In this document: positions 1 to 5,940 of the stretch, in pieces
Numbering within the stretch: the first letter of the stretch is position 1
Layout: each line of letters opens with the position of its first letter
Source of the DNA: an uncultured Collinsella sp.
GTDB taxonomy: Bacteria; Actinomycetota; Coriobacteriia; Coriobacteriales; Coriobacteriaceae
Reading direction: 5' to 3'
Length of the DNA stretch: 12,159 nt
Assembly (NCBI GenBank): GCA_902496775.1
Contig: CABVCF010000063.1
Span: forward strand, 1 to 12,159
The notes under the pieces: generated by a model
The model's database searches: none
Told to the model about the DNA's origin: nothing
What the model saw: the letters and a program-made list of their open reading frames with translations, nothing else
Position numbers and translations under genes: made by a program

Positions 1-1
1 C

Positions 2-937
2 GAGGAGGAGGACGCCCGCCTGGAGGCTCAGATTGCCGCGGATGCCGCTGACGAGAATCTGATGCCCGAGGAGCAGGACGAGGACGACGACTCCGACGCG
101 GACGACCATGCGTCCAAGCACAAGAAGGCGATGATTGCCGCCTTTGTGGTCGCCGTCGTGATTGCTGCGGTGGTCGGCTTCTTTATCGGCAACGGTGGTT
201 TTGGCGGCAAGGGCGTCGGCTCGGCGACCCTCACCGAGGACCAGCTCGATTCGACCGTGGCAAGCTACAGCTACAACGGCAAGAAGAGTGACATCACCGC
301 GCGCGAGGCCATTGAGAGCCAGTACAGCCTCGACACCGTCAAGGATGGCGATGGCAACTACACCGCTCCCTCTGCCGACGTCATCCTGTCCTACGTGCGC
401 AACAAGATCCTGCTCGATGCTGCCGAGGACGAGGGCATTACCGTCTCTTCTAAGGAGATGAAGAAGTACGCCGAGGATTCCATCGGCACTTCGGACTACA
501 AGACCATGGCCACGCAGTATGGCGTGTCCAAGGACCAGGCCAAGCAGATCGTCCGTCAGTCCGCGACGCTGCAGAAGCTCTACAAGAAGAAGGTGGGCGA
601 TAGCTCCGCAAGCATGCCGACCGCCCCGACCGAGCCTGCTGACGGCAACGAGGAGACCGCGAGCAAGGACTACGCCGATTACATCATCAAACTTGCCGGC
701 GACGAGTGGGATAGCGAAAAGGGCACCTGGAAGGACGCCGATAGCACCTACGCTAAGGCCTTCGCTGACGATGCCTTTACGGCTGATAGCGCTACCTACA
801 AGCAGGCCATGACCGCCTATTACACCGCCTACCAGCAGTACTCGTCGCAGGCTTCGAGCGCCAGCTCCAAGTGGACCGAGTATGCTAACGGCCTCTATGC
901 CAAGGCCAACATCAGCATCTACGGCCTGTTTGCGTAA
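2..937 (+). CDS. Membrane-anchored extracytoplasmic protein with SurA/PrsA-N-like domain (5' end missing)
   Basis: The frame is open from the first bases of the window, so the true start lies upstream; the ATG at 62 is internal and has no convincing ribosome binding site. About 311 residues are visible. They begin with a very acidic cytoplasmic stretch, followed by a Lys/His-rich patch and one membrane segment (about residues 42-64, AFVVAVVIAAVVGFFIG). The outside part is about 245 residues. Its middle, from SADVILSYVRNKILL to LQKLYKKKVGD, has the amphipathic helical look of the SurA/PrsA/trigger-factor N-terminal chaperone fold. No parvulin PPIase motif follows; the C-terminus is instead rich in Ala, Ser, Gln and Tyr. 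The likely role is an envelope chaperone or another exported helical protein. The membrane topology is clear; the family call is by fold resemblance only. It has no evident link to the sugar genes and is cut off from them by a terminator. Confidence 0.7.
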   Translation, partial: EEEDARLEAQIAADAADENLMPEEQDEDDDSDADDHASKHKKAMIAAFVVAVVIAAVVGFFIGNGGFGGKGVGSATLTEDQLDSTVASYSYNGKKSDITAREAIESQYSLDTVKDGDGNYTAPSADVILSYVRNKILLDAAEDEGITVSSKEMKKYAEDSIGTSDYKTMATQYGVSKDQAKQIVRQSATLQKLYKKKVGDSSASMPTAPTEPADGNEETASKDYADYIIKLAGDEWDSEKGTWKDADSTYAKAFADDAFTADSATYKQAMTAYYTAYQQYSSQASSASSKWTEYANGLYAKANISIYGLFA

Positions 938-978
938 GGTTTGCCTGCACTACTGCGCGTTAACCGATCACCTGATTA

Positions 979-1020
979 AGCCCGCTAGAACGGACAACGT
1001 TCTAGCGGGCTATTTGCGTT
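979..1020 (+). terminator. Hairpin terminator, probably bidirectional
   Basis: A perfect 13-bp inverted repeat (979-991 pairing with 999-1011, arms AGCCCGCTAGAAC / GTTCTAGCGGGCT) encloses a 7-nt loop 42 bp after the stop of the first gene. The trailing T-rich part (ATTTGCGTT on the plus strand, TTAATC on the minus strand) is weak. The stem is nevertheless strong, and it lies between two convergent genes, where a two-way terminator is expected. Confidence 0.75.
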
Positions 1021-1036
1021 GGCGGCTTAATTATGG

Positions 1037-1276
1037 CTATTCATCTTTAAGTCCAAAAAGGCTATCGGCTTCATCGTCGGATATATATTCCAGTACATCG
1101 CCCGGTTGGCAATCGAGTGCCCGGCATATCGCGTCAAGAGTTGAAAAACGTATGGCAGAAACCTTGCCCGTCTTAATGCGTGACATATTGACCTGGGAGA
1201 TGCCCACACGTTCCGCAAGCTCTTTGGATGAGATCTTGCGTTCGGCGAGCATGCGGTCAAGCCGCAGAATAATCAT
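1037..1276 (-). CDS. Small XRE/Cro-family transcriptional regulator
   Basis: A 79-residue protein that is almost entirely one helix-turn-helix domain of the Cro/C1 type. The recognition region is about residues 16-39 (KELAERVGISQVNMSRIKTG), followed by the typical RFSTLDAICRALDCQPGDVL segment of small YozG-like regulators and a short acidic tail. The ATG is preceded by AGGGGGA, which overlaps the stop codon of the upstream gene 9 bp away, so the two genes are translated from one message. Small XRE proteins of this kind are commonly paired with DUF2975 membrane proteins, as here. The likely role is repressor of its own operon, with the membrane partner perhaps modulating it; the signal is unknown. 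The palindrome at 1948-1963 is a plausible operator. Confidence 0.85.
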   Translation of the reverse strand: MIILRLDRMLAERKISSKELAERVGISQVNMSRIKTGKVSAIRFSTLDAICRALDCQPGDVLEYISDDEADSLFGLKDE

Positions 1277-1285
1277 GGATTCCCC

Positions 1286-1924
1286 CTAGAGCAACTCGTC
1301 ATCTTGTTTTTGCAGGATATACCCGTAGCGGAAGATGCTGGAAATCAGGCAAATAATCAGGCCTGCAAAGAGCATGGAAGGCTCGAATAACTGGCCGACG
1401 AACGCATCCGTAAAGCTGCCGCCAAATCCTGAGAGTATCATTCCCGTGATTACGGCACCAAGAAGCCTCACGGCAACGCCGCCGATAAGGAATAAATGTC
1501 CTACTCGACGAAGCGTCTGGTTACATTCAAGGTCAAAGGGCCTGCCTTCCTTTTCAATGTTGAAGAAAAGCCTGCGCACGCTTATCGCGATGGTAAGCGC
1601 GAGACATGTCATCAAGAGGCTCCCTATGGCAGTGTGACCATCGTGTGCGACGAGCATAAGTGGGCCCTGCGCATCGGTACCGACGATAGCAAGGCATGGC
1701 CCCTCGCCGGCTTGAAGTTCTACGGATTGGAGACACGGGCCTTGGGAGAGGCCAGGCAATATGAGTAGAAGGTCAATCGCAATGACTGCGAGGAGCCCCA
1801 GAGCGAGCGCGGTGGTAATGCAGATCGTGGCCCATTTGCAGATGCGAGCGAGCTTCCTCAGTTTGGCTATTGTCTGTTCGCGGCTGATGGTTTCATTCGA
1901 TATAGATGCGTTTCGATGGAACAT
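1286..1924 (-). CDS. DUF2975-type four-helix membrane protein
   Basis: I place the start at the ATG ending at 1924, not the in-frame ATG at 1963. GGAGGGG sits 2 nt before the inner codon, while the outer one has no Shine-Dalgarno sequence and lies inside a palindrome. The product is 212 residues with four predicted membrane segments at about 30-57, 99-120, 141-167 and 183-203. Features typical of DUF2975 are the FFNIEKEGRPFD stretch between helices 2 and 3 and the RYGYILQKQDDELL C-terminus. A loop rich in Cys, Gly and Gln after helix 1 is variable and probably extracytoplasmic. The biochemical function of the family is not known. Members usually sit beside a small XRE regulator, as here (9-bp gap), suggesting a membrane-linked sensory or regulatory pair. 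The gene is convergent with the preceding one and divergent from the PTS operon. Confidence 0.72.
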   Translation of the reverse strand: MFHRNASISNETISREQTIAKLRKLARICKWATICITTALALGLLAVIAIDLLLILPGLSQGPCLQSVELQAGEGPCLAIVGTDAQGPLMLVAHDGHTAIGSLLMTCLALTIAISVRRLFFNIEKEGRPFDLECNQTLRRVGHLFLIGGVAVRLLGAVITGMILSGFGGSFTDAFVGQLFEPSMLFAGLIICLISSIFRYGYILQKQDDELL

Positions 1925-1947
1925 AACCCCTCCAATCGGCGTTTTGG

Positions 1948-1963
1948 ATGATACTTGTATCAT
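1948..1963 (-). promoter_or_regulatory. 16-bp palindrome over the DUF2975/XRE promoter (putative XRE operator)
   Basis: ATGATAC-TT-GTATCAT is a perfect 7-bp inverted repeat with a 2-bp centre. On the minus strand it overlaps a candidate -10 (TATGAT, 1960-1965), with a weak TT-rich -35 and two tandem TTATCGT repeats upstream. It lies 24 bp before the preferred start codon. The position and symmetry suit binding by a dimeric XRE repressor, so autoregulation by the downstream 79-residue protein is the simplest reading. The palindrome is seen directly; its ligand is inferred. Confidence 0.45.
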
Positions 1964-2154
1964 ATCAGAATTAACGATAAACGATAAATAATTACGGATG
2001 CTGAGTAAGTAATGATTGAAAACGATTAACGTGAGCTATTAGCTCATTTTGGATGCCGGAGTTTGGCGCGCGGGGGATGAGGACAAATGCCAAAACTTCC
2101 CGTGATCGCGCAAACACTTCATCGGGTTTCCCTAATTCATCTGGGAAAACAACT

Positions 2155-2203
2155 GCAAACGATTGCAAGTAACCGGTGAACGGTCGAAAACTACCGTTCA
2201 CCG
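2155..2203 (-). promoter_or_regulatory. LytTR-like direct-repeat pair with adjoining inverted repeat
   Basis: On the minus strand ACCGTTCAC (2184-2176) and ATCGTTTGC (2163-2155) are separated by exactly 12 bp, 21 bp start to start. This fits the published LytTR-family pattern of two imperfect 9-bp repeats of form [TA][AC][CA]GTTN[AG][TG] with a 12-13 bp spacer. The first unit also forms a perfect 11-bp inverted repeat with 2193-2203 (CGGTGAACGGT / ACCGTTCACCG, 8-nt loop). A regulator array is therefore likely here. Which promoter it serves is unclear: read in its own direction the pair faces the DUF2975 gene. Confidence 0.4.
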
Positions 2204-2350
2204 ATAATCTCAAAACTGGTTCTAACTGGTATTAAGTCAAAAAGACCAATTCACATATCTTCACAATGACCTGCAATTTTTCTACACGCTATTTTTAGCC
2301 GCCCTGCGTTGTTTAGACACAGGAAAAGATCCGATTTTTTGCCAAAGCAT

Positions 2351-2371
2351 TTCGAAACGGTTTCAAAACCG
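2351..2371. promoter_or_regulatory. LacI/cre-like palindromic site
   Basis: TTCGAAACGGTTTCA (2351-2365) matches the degenerate CcpA/LacI-type consensus WTGNAANCGNWNNCW except for one base. It overlaps a second inverted repeat, CGGTTT-CA-AAACCG (2358-2371). A catabolite-type or LacI-family operator upstream of a PTS operon would make sense, but the consensus is loose and no such regulator is encoded in the window. Confidence 0.25.
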
Positions 2372-2393
2372 CAGGTAGAAGTGTTAACGACCG

Positions 2394-2423
2394 GTAAACG
2401 GTCGATTTATCACCGTGAGCGGT
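2394..2423 (-). promoter_or_regulatory. LytTR-like direct-repeat pair
   Basis: On the minus strand ACCGCTCAC (2423-2415) and ACCGTTTAC (2402-2394) are separated by exactly 12 bp, again 21 bp start to start. The motif and spacing recur at 2155-2184 and at 9088-9117. The pair ends about 50 bp before the extended -10 of the EIIA promoter. Binding by a LytTR response regulator is inferred from the motif geometry; no LytTR gene lies in this window. Confidence 0.4.
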
Positions 2424-2471
2424 GCAAAAACGTTTTACCGTATGAATCAACGAAAGCGACCTCTTCTGGGG

Positions 2472-2480
2472 TGATATAGT
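2472..2480 (+). promoter_or_regulatory. Extended -10 promoter for the EIIA-YajC-EIIBCD operon
   Basis: TGATATAGT contains a TGn-extended -10 hexamer TATAGT (2475-2480). There is no good -35 at 16-18 bp, which an extended -10 can tolerate, or an activator could compensate. It would give a start near 2487, some 10 bp before the GntR operator, and a leader of about 140 nt before the EIIA start. It is the best promoter candidate in the region, not proven. Confidence 0.4.
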
Positions 2481-2497
2481 GACAACAACACGTCACG

Positions 2498-2526
2498 TGG
2501 TTACTACCAGTTTAGAAACCACTGGT
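2498..2526. promoter_or_regulatory. GntR operator upstream of the first PTS operon
   Basis: TGGTTACTACCAG (2498-2510) is a TGGT-N4-ACCA dyad identical over 13 bp to the site upstream of agaS. NagR/DasR-like GntR proteins bind the closely related dyad TGGT-CTAG-ACCA. A further ACTGGT half-site at 2521-2526 forms an inverted repeat with ACCAGT at 2506-2511. The site lies just downstream of the putative transcription start, where bound repressor would block the polymerase. Confidence 0.65.
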
Positions 2527-2546
2527 CTTCAAAGAACGCTTTCTAA

Positions 2547-2618
2547 GAAGCTTTAAGGGCGAGTGCCCGCTGGCTTCCGAAAATCATCGGACTCAGATTG
2601 TACACACCTTCGGAAGGG
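2547..2618 (+). promoter_or_regulatory. 5' leader with two mutually exclusive hairpins; one masks the EIIA ribosome binding site
   Basis: CTTCCGAA (2574-2581) pairs perfectly with TTCGGAAG (2609-2616). The right arm covers the 5' half of the EIIA ribosome binding site (GGAAGGG, 2612-2618). The left arm can instead be taken up by an upstream hairpin pairing GAAGC (2547-2551) with GCTTC (2573-2577), with an inner GGGC/GCCC stem (2557-2560 / 2565-2568). The two folds cannot coexist fully, the usual layout of a translational switch. It matches no RNA class I know, and the 27-nt loop makes the masking helix only moderately stable. Confidence 0.35.
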
Positions 2619-2626
2619 AAATTTGA

Positions 2627-3070
2627 ATGGTTGGCTTTATTCTTACCGGTCATGGACAGTTCGCACCTGGCCTTGCAAGCGCTATCGCTATGGTTGCCGG
2701 CGACCAGCCTGCTTTTACCGTCGTTCCTTTTGAGGGCGACCAGGCCGCATCCTACGGTGAGGATCTCCGCGCCGCTATTACCGCCATGCGCGAGGAGTGC
2801 GATGGCGTGCTTGTCTTTACCGACCTGCTTGGCGGCACCCCGTTCAACCAGTCGATGATGATTGCCCAGGATGTCGACAACGTCGAGGTTCTGACTGGCA
2901 CCAACCTTTCCATGGTTATTGAGCTTCTGTTCCTCCGCGGCAATGCCACGCTCGCCGAGCTTGGCGAGCAGGCCGTGACCGTTGGCCAGACGGGCATCAC
3001 CGCCCAGACGGTCGCATCCGTTGCCGGCTCCGAGGAAGAGGATATCTTCGGCGACGAGGACGGCATCTAA
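2627..3070 (+). CDS. PTS mannose/galactosamine-family EIIA
   Basis: A 147-residue cytoplasmic phosphocarrier that takes phosphate from HPr and passes it to EIIB. The start MVGFILTGHGQFAPG contains the phosphorylated histidine (His9) of the EIIA-Man fold. The second signature, VFTDLLGGTPFNQ, supplies the conserved Asp66 and the GGTPxN active-site loop at residues 69-74. The length is normal for a free-standing EIIA of this family, with a very acidic C-terminal tail (SEEEDIFGDEDGI) in place of the linker found in fused EIIAB forms. The start is fixed by GGAAGGG about 8 nt upstream. It is the first gene of a five-gene operon and overlaps yajC by one base (TAATG), implying coupled translation. 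The presence of EIIA with separate B, C and D proteins shows that a complete transporter is encoded. The substrate cannot be read from EIIA alone. Confidence 0.93.
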   Translation: MVGFILTGHGQFAPGLASAIAMVAGDQPAFTVVPFEGDQAASYGEDLRAAITAMREECDGVLVFTDLLGGTPFNQSMMIAQDVDNVEVLTGTNLSMVIELLFLRGNATLAELGEQAVTVGQTGITAQTVASVAGSEEEDIFGDEDGI

Positions 3071-3351
3071 TGGCCGATTTCGGAGCCAACGTCCTGAGCT
3101 CCTCGGTCGCCCTTTTAGGCCTGCTTGTCATCATGGGCTTGATTTACACCATCTGGTCGCAAATCAACATGAAGAAGAAGCAGAAGTACTTCAAGGAGCT
3201 GCACACCGAGCTCAAGCCGGGTCAGGAGGTTCTTTTCGCCGGCGGTATCTACGGAACCGTCAAAGGCATCGAAGGCGAAAAGGTCCAGATCAAAGTCCGA
3301 TCCGGAGCCGTCGTAGATGTTTCGCGTTACGCGATTCAGGAGATCAAGTAA
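3070..3351 (+). CDS. yajC: YajC-family protein inside a PTS operon
   Basis: A 93-residue single-pass membrane protein of YajC type. One N-terminal membrane segment (about residues 9-28, SSVALLGLLVIMGLIYTIW) is followed by a basic KKKQKYFKEL linker and the small conserved domain LKPGQEVLFAGGIYGTVKGI with the usual VKIxVRSGAVVDVSRYAI-like ending. In general bacteria YajC is an accessory of the SecDF-YajC preprotein translocase, but no secD or secF follows here. Instead it sits between EIIA and EIIB, with its start codon overlapping the EIIA stop. The same association is known in streptococcal mannose-family PTS clusters for glycosaminoglycan use. A role in insertion or assembly of the EIIC/EIID membrane complex is plausible but inferred. 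The family call is firm; the specific role is not. Confidence 0.88.
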   Translation: MADFGANVLSSSVALLGLLVIMGLIYTIWSQINMKKKQKYFKELHTELKPGQEVLFAGGIYGTVKGIEGEKVQIKVRSGAVVDVSRYAIQEIK

Positions 3352-3387
3352 CTGTCGTCAGCAAATATCGAAAGGAAGCTGATCAAC

Positions 3388-3870
3388 ATGGCAGAACCCA
3401 ACATTCTTCTTACCCGCATCGATAACCGACTGGTTCATGGTCAGGTTGCCACCCAGTGGAACTCCACTCTGGGCTCCAACCTCATCCTCGTCGCCAACGA
3501 CGACGTGGCGTCCAACACCATGCGCCAGAACCTCATGAAGATGGCCGCTCCCGCCGGCGTCGCTACGCGTTTCTTCTCCCTGCAGAAGACCATCGACGTC
3601 ATTGGCAAGGCGAGCCCGCGCCAGAAGATCTTCATCGTGGCCGAAACACCGGAAGACGTGCTTACGCTCGTCAAGGGCGGTGTGCCTATAAAGAAGGTAA
3701 ACATCGGCAACATGCACATGTCGGAAGGAAAGCGCCAAGTCGCCACCTCCGTCGCAGTTAACGACGAGGATGTCGCTGCGTTTAAAGAGCTGCAGGAATT
3801 GGGGGTGGAGTTGGAGATCAGGCGCGTTCCGAGCACGCCTGTTGAGGACACGAGCAAGCTCTTCTCGTAA
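3388..3870 (+). CDS. PTS mannose/galactosamine-family EIIB
   Basis: A 160-residue cytoplasmic phosphocarrier that receives phosphate from EIIA and transfers it to the sugar as it crosses EIIC/EIID. The signature TRIDNRLVHGQVATQW carries the phosphorylated histidine (His17). The rest follows the EIIB-Man/Sor fold: LILVANDDVASNTMRQ, then RFFSLQKTIDVIGKASPRQK, then VNIGNMHMSEGKRQVA. Length and motifs are those of a complete, functional EIIB. The start has AAGGAAG upstream. The gene follows yajC by 36 bp and precedes EIIC by 90 bp. Its residues 51-160 are a close guide to the broken EIIB copy at 8492-8822, which resembles it more than it does the EIIB at 11034. Confidence 0.93.
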   Translation: MAEPNILLTRIDNRLVHGQVATQWNSTLGSNLILVANDDVASNTMRQNLMKMAAPAGVATRFFSLQKTIDVIGKASPRQKIFIVAETPEDVLTLVKGGVPIKKVNIGNMHMSEGKRQVATSVAVNDEDVAAFKELQELGVELEIRRVPSTPVEDTSKLFS

Positions 3871-3887
3871 TCCTCGTGATCCACGTT

Positions 3888-3937
3888 GTCAGGAGTGAAA
3901 CCCTGACGTTCTGTACGTGATATCCAAAGTGCGTACA
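3888..3937 (+). promoter_or_regulatory. Intercistronic hairpins between EIIB and EIIC
   Basis: Two consecutive inverted repeats lie in the 90-bp gap: GTCAGG/CCTGAC (3888-3893 and 3902-3907, 8-nt loop) and TGTACG/CGTACA (3912-3917 and 3932-3937). Neither is followed by a T tract, so they are not terminators. They may be an mRNA processing or stabilising element that sets the ratio of soluble to membrane subunits. The evidence is only the short stems. Confidence 0.25.
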
Positions 3938-3960
3938 TACATTTTGAAAGGAGGAGCAAG

Positions 3961-4761
3961 ATGGAATACTCGATCATCCAGATCGCTCTGGTCTTCGTTG
4001 TTACGTTCATCGCGGCAATCGACCAGTTTGACTTCCTCGAGTCTCTCTATCAGCCCATCGTCACCGGCGCCGTCATCGGTCTTATCCTTGGCGACCTCAA
4101 CACCGGTCTTCTCGTGGGTGGTACCTATCAGCTCATGACGATCGGCAACATGCCGATCGGAGGCGCTCAGCCGCCTAACGCCGTCATCGGCGGCATCATG
4201 GCAGCCATTCTCGCTATCGCCACGGGCCTCGAGCCCAACGCGGCAGTCGGCCTCGCCATTCCGTTCGCTCTGCTTGGCCAGCTTGGCGTTACCCTGGTCT
4301 TCACGCTTATGTCCCCGCTTATGTCCACGGCCGATAACATGGCTCACAACGCGGACACCAAGGGTATCGAGCGCCTGAACTACTTCGCCATGGCTCTGCT
4401 CGGCCTGATCTTCGCTGTCGTCGTCACCCTGTTCTTCATCGCTGGCGCTACCATCGGTCAGACCATCGCTTCTGCCATCCCGACTTGGCTGCAGACCGGT
4501 CTGTCCGCTGCAGGCGGCATGATGCGCTTCGTCGGCTTCGCCGTCCTGCTCAAGGTTATGATGAACCGCGATATGTGGGGCTTCTTCCTCATGGGCTTTG
4601 GCCTCGCGCTCATCACCGTTGCCAACGATTCGCTGGCAACCCCTGCTCTGCTCATCCTCGCTCTCATCGGCTTCGGCATCGCTTTCTGGGACTTCCAGCA
4701 GCAGACCGAGCTGAAGGGTGCAGCTGTTTCTGACGGAGGTGACTTCGAAGATGGCATCTAA
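3961..4761 (+). CDS. PTS mannose/galactosamine-family EIIC (permease subunit)
   Basis: A 266-residue integral membrane protein of EIIC-Man/Sor type that forms the translocation channel with EIID. Hydrophobic segments run through most of its length from residue 4. Family hallmarks are QPIVTGAVIGLILGDLNTGL, the following GGTYQLMTIGNMPIGGAQPP loop, and the MSTADNMAHNADTKGIERLN cytoplasmic stretch near residue 125. The start is unambiguous: AAAGGAGG lies 7 nt before the ATG. The C-terminus is acidic and overlaps the EIID start by 11 bases, so the two membrane subunits are translationally coupled. Length is normal for the family. Substrate class within the family (GalNAc, galactosamine, mannose, GlcNAc, glycan disaccharides) cannot be settled from sequence alone. 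The AgaS gene nearby favours an amino sugar. Confidence 0.93.
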   Translation: MEYSIIQIALVFVVTFIAAIDQFDFLESLYQPIVTGAVIGLILGDLNTGLLVGGTYQLMTIGNMPIGGAQPPNAVIGGIMAAILAIATGLEPNAAVGLAIPFALLGQLGVTLVFTLMSPLMSTADNMAHNADTKGIERLNYFAMALLGLIFAVVVTLFFIAGATIGQTIASAIPTWLQTGLSAAGGMMRFVGFAVLLKVMMNRDMWGFFLMGFGLALITVANDSLATPALLILALIGFGIAFWDFQQQTELKGAAVSDGGDFEDGI

Positions 4762-5833
4762 TGAGTATGTGATCCCGGAGCACTACGAGGATCTCACTCC
4801 TGCTCCGCAGCTCGACCAGAAGACCCTCAACAAGATGGCTTGGCGCTCCTGCTTCCTGCAGGCATCGTTCAACTACGAGCGCATGCAGGCCGCTGGCTGG
4901 CTTTACTCCATCATCCCCGGTCTGGAGAAGATCCACACCAACAAGAACGACCTCGCGGCTTCCATGAGCCATAACCTGGAGTTCTTCAACACCCACCCGT
5001 TCCTCGTCACCTTTGTTATGGGCATCGTGCTTTCGCTCGAGCAGAACAAGGTTGACATCCCCACGATCCGCGCCGTCCGCGTCGCCGCAATGGGCCCGCT
5101 CGGTGGTATCGGTGACGCTCTGTTCTGGCTGACGCTCGTGCCTATCACGGCCGGCATCACCTCCAACATGGCCATCAACGGCAACGCCGCTGCGCCGATC
5201 ATCTTCCTGGTGATCTTCAACGCCGTTCAGTTCGCTCTGCGCTTCTGGCTCATGAACTGGTCCTACAAGCTTGGCACCAGCGCTATTGACGCTCTGACCG
5301 CCAACATGCAGGCCTTCACGCGTGCCGCTTCCATCATGGGCGTCTTCGTCGTCGGTTGCCTGGTCGTCACCATGGGTGGCACCCAGATCAACCTCCAGAT
5401 CCCCAACGGCACCACCCGTGGCCTCTCCGCTACTACCGTGATCGTCTCCGAGAAGGAGGCCGAGAACTTCACCGGTATGGAGGGCATCGATACCGAGACC
5501 GCTGAGGCCGGTACCATCGCCATGACCGATAAGGACGGCAACGCCCTTACCGCTTCCGATGCCGACGGCAACGCTGTCGAGTGCGGCGTCACCGATCTGG
5601 GTAACGGCATGGAGTCCGTGACCTACGGCACCGTTACCGAGGATCCGGTCAACTTCTCTGTTGCCGACACCCTCAACACCATCGTCCCGAAGCTCGTCCC
5701 GCTTATGCTTACGCTGCTGCTTTACTACATGTTCGCTAAGCACAGCTGGACCCCGACCAAGGGCATTCTCCTGCTCTTCGTCCTTGGCATCCTGGGCGCT
5801 GGCCCGCTTGGTCTCTGGCCGAGCATCTGGTAA
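4751..5833 (+). CDS. PTS mannose/galactosamine-family EIID with an extra ~80-residue loop
   Basis: The start is taken at 4751 because GGAGGT (4735-4740) lies 10 nt before this ATG; the frame also opens at 4718 but without support. The 360-residue product has the EIID signatures KMAWRSCFLQASFNYERMQA near residue 29, LEFFNTHPFLVTFVMGIVLS, and MGPLGGIGDALFWLTLVPI. EIID usually has about 270-300 residues. The excess lies at roughly residues 218-300, between VTMGGTQINLQ and FSVADTLNTIVPKLVPLML, just before the last helices. The insert is hydrophilic and acidic, with two DxDGN boxes (Asp260-Asn264 and Asp270-Asn274). By analogy with characterised Man-PTS this loop should face outside. EIID closes the operon. 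Confidence 0.92.
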   Translation: MASNEYVIPEHYEDLTPAPQLDQKTLNKMAWRSCFLQASFNYERMQAAGWLYSIIPGLEKIHTNKNDLAASMSHNLEFFNTHPFLVTFVMGIVLSLEQNKVDIPTIRAVRVAAMGPLGGIGDALFWLTLVPITAGITSNMAINGNAAAPIIFLVIFNAVQFALRFWLMNWSYKLGTSAIDALTANMQAFTRAASIMGVFVVGCLVVTMGGTQINLQIPNGTTRGLSATTVIVSEKEAENFTGMEGIDTETAEAGTIAMTDKDGNALTASDADGNAVECGVTDLGNGMESVTYGTVTEDPVNFSVADTLNTIVPKLVPLMLTLLLYYMFAKHSWTPTKGILLLFVLGILGAGPLGLWPSIW

Positions 5834-5899
5834 GGCTCTAGCTTGAGGGGTGTGTCCCTACGCGGCTCACACCCCGACCCCTTAAGCCATGTGTATGTT

Positions 5900-5940
5900 A
5901 AAAGCCGCGTGCTCGAAAGAGCGCGCGGCTTTTGTTTTCT
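5900..5940 (+). terminator. Rho-independent terminator of the PTS operon
   Basis: A 15-bp stem (5900-5914 with 5919-5933, arms AAAAGCCGCGTGCTC / GAGCGCGCGGCTTTT, one G-U pair) is capped by a GAAA tetraloop and followed by TTTTGTTTTCT. A second, smaller hairpin GGGGTGTG/CACACCCC (5847-5854 / 5868-5875) lies just upstream. This ends the EIIA-EIID operon and separates it from the GntR gene. Confidence 0.9.

Larger units (their letters stand above)
1964..2626. other. 660-bp non-coding regulatory region between divergent operons
   Basis: No credible gene was found here: the only sizeable open frame (minus strand, 1992-2213) starts at TTG without a ribosome binding site and looks like nothing known. 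The stretch is AT-richer than its surroundings and dense with repeats. It holds LytTR-like direct-repeat pairs (2155-2184 and 2394-2423), a perfect 11-bp inverted repeat (2174-2184 / 2193-2203), tandem AACTGGT half-sites (2214-2220 and 2224-2230), overlapping LacI/cre-like palindromes (2351-2371), an extended -10 promoter, a GntR operator (2498-2509) and a leader that can fold over the EIIA ribosome binding site. Confidence 0.6.

Noticed and set aside
1992..2213. Minus-strand frame of 73 codons in the large regulatory gap
   Set aside because: It starts at TTG without a ribosome binding site, matches nothing recognised, and runs through the repeat and operator-like sequences.
4718..4750. Upstream EIID start at 4718
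   Set aside because: The extension overlaps the EIIC C-terminus and has no ribosome binding site, whereas GGAGGT precedes the ATG at 4751.
4664..5743. Long minus-strand frame (359 codons) opposite EIID
   Set aside because: Same codon-mirror effect; the translation is Gly/Asp/His-rich and without domains, and the plus strand is a certain EIID.
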